5,393 nt of DNA from an uncultured Selenomonas sp. (GTDB taxonomy: Bacteria > Bacillota > Negativicutes > Selenomonadales > Selenomonadaceae): contig CAMURM010000139.1 in assembly GCA_947097535.1 (NCBI GenBank), forward strand, positions 1 through 5,393, written 5' to 3'. Positions within the stretch are counted from its first letter, which is position 1. Every line of letters begins with the position of its first letter. The notes below the pieces were generated by a model. The model was given only the letters and a program-made list of their open reading frames with translations, had not been told where the DNA came from and made no database searches. The translations under genes and the position numbers were made by a program. Positions 1 to 4,053 of this stretch are shown here, piece by piece.

Positions 1-1194
1 CCCGCAGCAGAGCCCGCGGCCGCAGAGAAGAAGCATCACGCGAGCCAGTCCGTGCGCGTTGACATCGAGAAGCTCGACAACCTCATGAATCTCGTCGGCG
101 AGCTCGTCATCAACAAGGTGCGCCTTGAGCAGATCGGCACGACGAACCGCATGCCGGAGCTCACGGAGACGTTGGAGCAGATGGATCGCGTGACGACGGA
201 TCTGCAGAACGTCGTCATGAAGGTGCGCATGGTTCCTGTAAGCCAGGTCTTCAACCGCTTCCCGCGCATGGTTCGCGACATCGCCAAGGAGCTCAACAAG
301 GACATCAACCTCACGGTCGAGGGCGAGGAGACCGAGCTCGACCGCACGGTCATCGACGAGATCGGCGATCCTTTGATGCACCTTCTGAGGAACTCGCTCG
401 ACCACGGCGTCGAGCATCCCGACGACCGCGAGAAGAAGGGCAAGCCGCGCACGGGCGAGGTCGGGCTCATCGCGCGCCACGAGGGCAACAACGTCGTCAT
501 CATGGTCACGGACGACGGCGCGGGCATCGACGCCGAGAAGATTCGCGCGAAGGCGGTGGAGAAGGGGCTCTACACGCAGGAAGAGGCCGACGCGATGTCC
601 GATGCGGACGCCGTGCGCATCATCTTCGCGCCGGGCTTCTCGACGGCGGAGCACATCACGGACATTTCCGGCCGCGGCGTCGGCATGGACGTCGTGCGCA
701 GCAAGATCGAATCGCTGGGCGGTCACGTCGACGTCGAGACGAAGATCGACGAAGGCTCCGTCTTCAAGATCAAGCTGCCGCTGACGCTCGCCATCATCCA
801 GGCGCTCCTCGTGCGCGTGCAGGAAGAGATGTACGCGATTCCCCTCGGCTCCATCGACAGCACGATCAACATCCAGCCGGACGACATCAAGACGGTTCAG
901 AATCAGGCGGTCATCGTGCTGCGCGGACAGATCATCCCGATCATCAACCTCAGCACGGCGCTTCAGGTGCCGCGCGCCACGGAAGAAGAGAACGATGATA
1001 TCTTCGTCGTCGTCGTCTACGTCGGTGAGCGCAAGGCGGGCATCGTCGTCGACAACCTCATCGGTCAGCAGGAAATCGTCATCAAGACGCTCGGAAAGCT
1101 CCTTTCCGGACTCAAGATCTTCTCCGGCGCTACTGTGCTCGGAGATGGCCGTGTCGCCTTGATTTTGGACGTCGGCACGGTCGTGCAGCAGTAA
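1..1194 (+). CDS. cheA: Chemotaxis histidine kinase CheA, C-terminal part (5' truncated by window)
   Basis: CheA is the cytoplasmic kinase that autophosphorylates in response to receptor arrays and passes phosphate to CheY and CheB. The reading frame is open from base 1, so the gene begins upstream; the GTG at 52 lies inside the domain and is not the start. The 397 visible residues begin with an Ala/Pro/Lys-rich linker (1-17), then the P3 dimerisation helices (about 18-85, LDNLMNLVGELV). The P4 ATPase follows (about 86-260), with N-box HLLRNSLDHGVE (127-138), G1 DDGAGID (171-177), FAPGFST (209-215) and G2 GRGVGMDVV (224-232). The CheW-like P5 regulatory domain runs from about 266 to the stop and ends LILDVGTVV. 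All ATP-binding boxes look intact. The P1 phospho-histidine domain and P2 must lie upstream and cannot be judged. cheW follows 15 bases downstream. Family assignment is near certain. Confidence 0.97.
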   Translation, partial: PAAEPAAAEKKHHASQSVRVDIEKLDNLMNLVGELVINKVRLEQIGTTNRMPELTETLEQMDRVTTDLQNVVMKVRMVPVSQVFNRFPRMVRDIAKELNKDINLTVEGEETELDRTVIDEIGDPLMHLLRNSLDHGVEHPDDREKKGKPRTGEVGLIARHEGNNVVIMVTDDGAGIDAEKIRAKAVEKGLYTQEEADAMSDADAVRIIFAPGFSTAEHITDISGRGVGMDVVRSKIESLGGHVDVETKIDEGSVFKIKLPLTLAIIQALLVRVQEEMYAIPLGSIDSTINIQPDDIKTVQNQAVIVLRGQIIPIINLSTALQVPRATEEENDDIFVVVVYVGERKAGIVVDNLIGQQEIVIKTLGKLLSGLKIFSGATVLGDGRVALILDVGTVVQQ

Positions 1195-1209
1195 GGGGGA
1201 GGACTAGAC

Positions 1210-1671
1210 ATGGCTAAGGAAAAAAAGGCAATCATGGAAGACGTTCAGGTAGCGGCATTCAAGCTCCTGAAGGAGGAGTATGGCGTCAACATCCTGAATG
1301 TGCAGGAGATCAAAGTCCTGACGGACATCACGCGCGTGCCGTTCGCGCCCGACTATATCAAGGGCGTCATCAATCTGCGCGGCAGCGTGCTTCCCGTCAT
1401 CGACCTCAAGCGCCGCATCGGTCTTGAGGATGCTCCCTATACGGACGCGACGCGCATCATCATCATGAAGATCGGCGAGTTCTCCATCGGCATGATCGTC
1501 GATGCCGTGACTGAGGTGCTGACCATCTCGGGGCGCGATATCAATGCAGCGAAGGACGTCAGCGACAACACGAGCAACCGCTTCGTCAGCAGCATCGGCA
1601 ACATCGATGCGCGCCTGATCATCATGCTGAACCTCGACGAGATCGTTGATTTGCCGGAAGATATGAAATAA
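1210..1671 (+). CDS. cheW: Chemotaxis coupling protein CheW
   Basis: CheW is the small cytoplasmic adaptor that joins chemoreceptor tips to the P5 domain of CheA in the signalling array. The 153-residue product has the usual CheW length and fold signature: a first strand segment ending EEYGVNILNVQEI (about 22-34), TRVPFAPDYIKGVINLRG (41-58) with the conserved Asn-Leu-Arg-Gly at 55-58, then LPVIDLKRR (61-69) and the late GMIVDAV segment (94-100). The short Lys-rich N-terminus (AKEKK) is unremarkable. The ATG at 1210 is set by a GGGGGAGGA ribosome-binding site at 1195-1203, six bases away. It follows cheA by 15 bases and is surely co-transcribed with it. CheV is the main alternative family, but no receiver domain is attached and the length fits CheW. 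Confidence 0.97.
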   Translation: MAKEKKAIMEDVQVAAFKLLKEEYGVNILNVQEIKVLTDITRVPFAPDYIKGVINLRGSVLPVIDLKRRIGLEDAPYTDATRIIIMKIGEFSIGMIVDAVTEVLTISGRDINAAKDVSDNTSNRFVSSIGNIDARLIIMLNLDEIVDLPEDMK

Positions 1672-1680
1672 GACACCATG

Positions 1681-1710
1681 CCTTCTCTTGTCCGGCAGGG
1701 CAGGAGAAGG
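1681..1710 (+). promoter_or_regulatory. Strong RNA hairpin in the cheW-cheC gap
   Basis: Bases 1681-1693 pair with 1698-1710 in a continuous 13-bp stem (11 Watson-Crick pairs and two G-U pairs) closed by the tetraloop GGCA. It starts nine bases after the cheW stop and ends 39 bases before the cheC start. The bases after it (GTATTTCTAT) are only moderately T-rich, so it is not a clean intrinsic terminator. A leaky terminator or attenuator, an RNase processing site, or an mRNA-stabilising structure protecting the cheA-cheW message are all possible. The pairing is seen directly; the role is inference. Confidence 0.6.
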
Positions 1711-1737
1711 GTATTTCTATCGGATCATGCCAGTATT

Positions 1738-1742
1738 AGAGG
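1738..1742 (+). promoter_or_regulatory. Ribosome-binding site that fixes the cheC start
   Basis: AGAGG lies seven bases before the ATG at 1750. The in-frame upstream ATG at 1678 has no such site and would have to be read through the 1681-1710 hairpin, adding 24 residues that do not resemble a CheC N-terminus. The 1750 start is therefore preferred. Confidence 0.75.
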
Positions 1743-1749
1743 TGCAGTT

Positions 1750-2367
1750 ATGACGGAAGATATTATTGACCTCTCTCCTGTGCAGCTTGATGTGCTGCGG
1801 GAAATAGGAAATGTCGGCGCGGGGAACTCTGCGACAGCCTTGTCGCAGCTCATCAACCGCCGCATTGATATGAACGTGCCAAAGGTCTCGGTCGTGCCCC
1901 TCGACGAGGTTCCGGATCTCGTCGGCGGTCCGGAAACGATCGTCGTCGGTGTTTTTCTGCGTGTCTACGGCAAGGCGCCGAGCAACATTCTGTTCCTCAT
2001 GCCGAAGGACAGCGCCTTCTACCTCGTTGACGCCCTCATGGGCAAGGAGTCGGGGGAAACGACGCACCTCGATATGATGGCGGAATCTGCCTTGATGGAA
2101 ATCGGCAACATCCTGGCAGGCGCTTATCTCAACGCGCTCTACAGCTTCACGAACCTCTCCCTGATCCCGTCGATCCCGGCGCTCGCCATGGACATGGCAG
2201 GCGCGATTTTGAATGTCGTGCTCGTGCAGCTCGGACAGATGGGCGATCACGCCATGGTCATCGAGACGGAGTTCCTCGCGGAAGACGATGAATTGCGCGG
2301 GCACTTCTTCCTCGTGCCGGATCCAGGCTCCATGGAAATGATTCTTTCGGCAGTGGGGGTTGGATGA
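1750..2367 (+). CDS. cheC: CheY-P phosphatase CheC, two active sites intact
   Basis: CheC dephosphorylates CheY-P in the cytoplasm and, in Bacillus and Thermotoga, binds CheD to tie phosphate signal to receptor adaptation. The 205-residue product matches the family length (about 200-210). The two pseudo-symmetric halves each carry the phosphatase signature [D/S]-x3-E-x2-N-x22-P: D14, E18, N21, P44 in the first and S113, E117, N120, P143 in the second, with exact spacing in both. There is no N-terminal FliM-binding peptide and no C-terminal SpoA/FliN domain, which separates it from FliY; the double site separates it from CheX. The start at 1750 is chosen on the ribosome-binding site and alignment of the LDVLREIGN helix near the N-terminus. 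The gene ends one base before the preferred cheD start, suggesting translational coupling. Confidence 0.96.
   Translation: MTEDIIDLSPVQLDVLREIGNVGAGNSATALSQLINRRIDMNVPKVSVVPLDEVPDLVGGPETIVVGVFLRVYGKAPSNILFLMPKDSAFYLVDALMGKESGETTHLDMMAESALMEIGNILAGAYLNALYSFTNLSLIPSIPALAMDMAGAILNVVLVQLGQMGDHAMVIETEFLAEDDELRGHFFLVPDPGSMEMILSAVGVG
2355..2359 (+). promoter_or_regulatory. Ribosome-binding site for cheD, inside the cheC 3' end
   Basis: A GGGGG run sits nine bases before the ATG at 2369. It is too close to the TTG at 2360, which directly abuts it, and farther than usual from the ATG at 2378. This favours 2369 as the cheD start. Confidence 0.6.
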
Positions 2368-2368
2368 T

Positions 2369-2854
2369 ATGGCTGATATGTTACGCGTAGGAATCGCGGA
2401 TTACAAAGTCGGCAAGGCTCCGCAGCAGATCATCAGCTACGGTCTCGGGTCCTGCATCGGCATATCCCTCTACGATCCCCAGACGAAGGTAGGCGGACTC
2501 CTCCACATCATGCTGCCCGACAGCACGCAGGCGAGAGCGCATGAGAACCATGCGAAATTCGCTGATACGGGCGTGCCTCTGATGCTCGGCGAGGTCTTGA
2601 AGCTCGGGGCGGTCAAGAGCCGGCTCGTCGCGAAGATCGCCGGCGGCGCCCAGATGTTCTCGTTTGCCAACGCCTCCGACGTCATGCGCGTGGGACTCAG
2701 GAATGCCGAAGCTGCTAAGAAGGCGCTCGCCAAGGAAGGCATACGCATCGTTGCCGAGGATACGGGCGGCACGTACGGCCGCACGGTGCAAATCGATCTG
2801 GCAACGGGGGATTACAAGGTCAAGACGATCGATCGTGGGGAAAAGATCATTTAA
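2369..2854 (+). CDS. cheD: Chemoreceptor glutamine deamidase CheD
   Basis: CheD deamidates specific glutamines on chemoreceptors and is sequestered and stimulated as a partner of CheC in Bacillus-type adaptation. From the ATG at 2369 the product has 161 residues, the family norm. The catalytic cysteine is in GLGSC (C29) and the catalytic histidine in GGLLHIMLP (H46), 17 residues apart as in Thermotoga CheD (C27/H44). The residue aligned with the third catalytic position, Thr21 of Thermotoga, is Ser23 here, a conservative change that keeps the hydroxyl. The FADTGVP and KIAGGAQMF segments, also typical, follow. TTG 2360 and ATG 2378 are alternative starts; 2369 has the best ribosome-binding spacing and follows the cheC TGA by one base. 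Co-occurrence with a full CheC makes the identification secure. Confidence 0.96.
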   Translation: MADMLRVGIADYKVGKAPQQIISYGLGSCIGISLYDPQTKVGGLLHIMLPDSTQARAHENHAKFADTGVPLMLGEVLKLGAVKSRLVAKIAGGAQMFSFANASDVMRVGLRNAEAAKKALAKEGIRIVAEDTGGTYGRTVQIDLATGDYKVKTIDRGEKII

Positions 2855-2861
2855 CGGGGGA
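2855..2861 (+). promoter_or_regulatory. Ribosome-binding site before the TTG start of the membrane-protein gene
   Basis: CGGGGGA begins directly after the cheD stop and ends six bases before the TTG at 2868. Its last base is also the A of an ATG (2861) that opens only a four-codon frame, so this site is better placed for the TTG than for that ATG. Confidence 0.5.
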
Positions 2862-2867
2862 TGGATT

Positions 2868-3248
2868 TTGTTTAAGATCGGAACAGCACTTGTCACGGGT
2901 GTCCTTGCAGCCTTTTTCACCGTCGTGAGCGCCTTCTCCTCGGGTGCGCGGTTTTTCACCGCAGCGGGCAGGAGCGTCGCGGTGTTTCTCGTCGTCACCG
3001 CGATCGTGTTCCTCATCGCCTTCCTGTTGGAAAAGCAGTTCCCTGCGTTTTTTGCAGGAGCATCGGAGGCAGATCAGCCTCCGGAGAAAGAGGGAAAAGC
3101 GCCTCGGACGGCGAATGATAATGATGAGATAGAGGCTATAGCGGATGCTGAAGAAGATGGGGAAGCGGCACAAGCACGAGATCGGGAACCGGATACGGGG
3201 ATGGAAGTCCTGGATGCGCCTGCCGCTGCTGCATCCCGAGGAGAATGA
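2868..3248 (+). CDS. Uncharacterised small membrane protein with acidic C-terminal tail
   Basis: I do not recognise this family. From a TTG start the product has 126 residues: a hydrophobic segment at about 4-23, a short loop with R28 and R35, a very hydrophobic helix at about 37-54, then a polar tail (66-126) with 19 acidic and 6 basic residues, rich in Ala and Pro and probably disordered. No enzymatic motif, lipobox or repeat is visible, and topology is ambiguous from charges alone. The start is uncertain: the frame has no ATG before the first hydrophobic segment, the TTG at 2868 has a ribosome-binding site six bases upstream, and the frame runs back through cheD as an overlapping shadow. 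The tail uses rarer codons (ATA for I88 and I91, many GAT) unlike its neighbours, which fits weak constraint. It sits 13 bases after cheD and 23 before fliA. In B. subtilis a membrane protein gene, swrB, follows sigD; a similar flagellar-assembly role is a positional guess only. Confidence 0.75.
   Translation: MFKIGTALVTGVLAAFFTVVSAFSSGARFFTAAGRSVAVFLVVTAIVFLIAFLLEKQFPAFFAGASEADQPPEKEGKAPRTANDNDEIEAIADAEEDGEAAQARDREPDTGMEVLDAPAAAASRGE
3064..3083 (+). repeat. Intragenic inverted repeat (7-bp stem, 6-base loop)
   Basis: CGGAGGC at 3064-3070 pairs perfectly with GCCTCCG at 3077-3083 around the loop AGATCA. It lies where the membrane helix gives way to the acidic tail. No T-run follows on either strand, so it is not an intrinsic terminator. 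It may be coding coincidence. Confidence 0.4.
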
Positions 3249-3255
3249 CGAGACG

Positions 3256-3263
3256 AGGAGGTG
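3256..3263 (+). promoter_or_regulatory. Near-perfect ribosome-binding site for fliA
   Basis: AGGAGGTG is an almost complete anti-16S match, the strongest in the window apart from the fapA site. It stands eight bases before the fliA ATG at 3272 but only four before an out-of-frame ATG at 3268, so two initiation codons compete for one site. Confidence 0.8.
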
Positions 3264-3271
3264 GCTGATGG

Positions 3272-4030
3272 ATGAAAAAAGCAGAATCCCCCTCCACAGA
3301 AATTCAGGCTCTTTGGTCACTTTACCGAGAAACGCGCTCGCCGGAAATCCGTGACAAAATCGTCGAAAAGTATCTGCCGCTCGTCAACATCATCGCGGGT
3401 CGTGTCGTCGTCGGCCTTCCCGCGCATGTCGATCGCGACGATCTCGTTTCGAGCGGCTTTTTTGGTCTGCTCGACGCCATCGAGCGCTACGACATCGAGC
3501 GCGGCAACAAGTTTGAAACCTACGGCGGCGTGCGTATCCGCGGCGCCATGCTCGATTATCTGCGCACGATGGATTGGATACCCGTATCGAAAAGGCAGAA
3601 GATTCGGCGCTATGAGCAGGCCGTGACGGATCTTGAAGGACGTTTGGGGCGCTCGGCGACGGATGATGAGCTTGCTGACGAGCTCAAGATATCGAAAAAG
3701 GAACTGCACGATCTCGTTTCGCAGACGAACATCGCGACGGTCATTCCGCTTGAGGAGTACGTGCGCACGGAGTCGCCGTCCTCGCAGACGCTCGATCCCG
3801 AAGAAAACGCCGAGAAGAACGAGCTGCGCGACACGCTGGCGGAGGCGATCGATCAGCTTCCCGAGAAGGAGCGCACGGTCGTTTCGCTCTATTATTATGA
3901 AGAACTCACATTGAAGGAGATCAGCCTCATTCTGCATCTTTCGGAGGCGCGGATTTCCCAGCTCCATACGAAAGCGGTCTTTCGGCTCAGGGGCTTTTTG
4001 GCGAGATGGAAAACGAGCCTCATGGAATGA
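3272..4030 (+). CDS. fliA: Flagellar RNA polymerase sigma factor FliA (sigma-28/sigma-D)
   Basis: FliA directs RNA polymerase to late flagellar, motility and chemotaxis promoters. The 252-residue length and domain order fit the FliA/WhiG group of sigma-70 factors. Region 2 covers about 27-98, with DDLVSSGFFGLLDAIERYD (56-74) and the DNA-melting segment KFETYGGVRIRGAMLDYLR (80-98). Region 3 runs about 101-165 (DWIP, then ELADELKISKKEL). Region 4 is about 186-243, with LPEKERTVVSLYYYEELT and a helix-turn-helix in KEISLILHLSEARISQLH (215-232). There is no region 1.1, as expected. The commonly seen DW-x-P-R-S motif reads DWIPVSKRQ here, a small departure. The ATG at 3272 gives MKKAESPSTEI and is preferred as the in-frame start. 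Its place after cheD parallels sigD in B. subtilis. FlgM anti-sigma control is expected from the family but no flgM is in the window. Confidence 0.96.
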   Translation: MKKAESPSTEIQALWSLYRETRSPEIRDKIVEKYLPLVNIIAGRVVVGLPAHVDRDDLVSSGFFGLLDAIERYDIERGNKFETYGGVRIRGAMLDYLRTMDWIPVSKRQKIRRYEQAVTDLEGRLGRSATDDELADELKISKKELHDLVSQTNIATVIPLEEYVRTESPSSQTLDPEENAEKNELRDTLAEAIDQLPEKERTVVSLYYYEELTLKEISLILHLSEARISQLHTKAVFRLRGFLARWKTSLME

Positions 4031-4033
4031 GGC
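4017..4033 (+). promoter_or_regulatory. Hairpin spanning the fliA stop codon
   Basis: GCCTCAT at 4017-4023 pairs perfectly with ATGAGGC at 4027-4033 around the loop GGA, a 7-bp stem that encloses the fliA TGA (4028-4030). It is followed by five A and then the fapA ribosome-binding site, not by a T-run, so on this strand it is not a terminator. A role in mRNA processing or in tuning fapA translation is possible but inferred. Confidence 0.5.
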
Positions 4034-4036
4034 AAA

Positions 4037-4043
4037 AAGGAGG
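4037..4043 (+). promoter_or_regulatory. Ribosome-binding site for fapA
   Basis: AAGGAGG lies ten bases before the ATG at 4054, slightly long but strong. No other in-frame start fits it, since the next ATG in this frame (4135) is far inside the N-terminal domain. Confidence 0.8.
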
Positions 4044-4053
4044 CATAAAGGGC

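Noticed and set aside
1005..1018. Short GTC-repeat tract in cheA, and a similar CATCAT tract in cheW near 1454-1465
   Set aside because: These encode runs of Val and Ile in beta-strands of the CheW-like fold and are explained by codon preference, not a microsatellite with a role.
1175..1186. Short hairpin (GCAC/GTGC) at the end of cheA
   Set aside because: Only a 4-bp stem with no T-run; the 15-base gap to cheW argues against termination.
1688..1719. Possible promoter for cheC: TTGTCC, then about 18 bases, then TATTTC
   Set aside because: The -10 matches only about half of the consensus, and the -35-like bases are part of the hairpin arm. Too weak to call.
1678..1749. Upstream ATG at 1678 as the cheC start
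   Set aside because: It has no ribosome-binding site, runs through the 1681-1710 hairpin and adds 24 residues unlike any CheC N-terminus; ATG 1750 has a good site.
3145..3354. A 69-residue basic frame overlapping the membrane-gene tail and the fliA start
   Set aside because: It overlaps two better-supported genes, has no ribosome-binding site of its own and no recognisable domain. Its only notable part, the ATG at 3268, is discussed with the fliA start.
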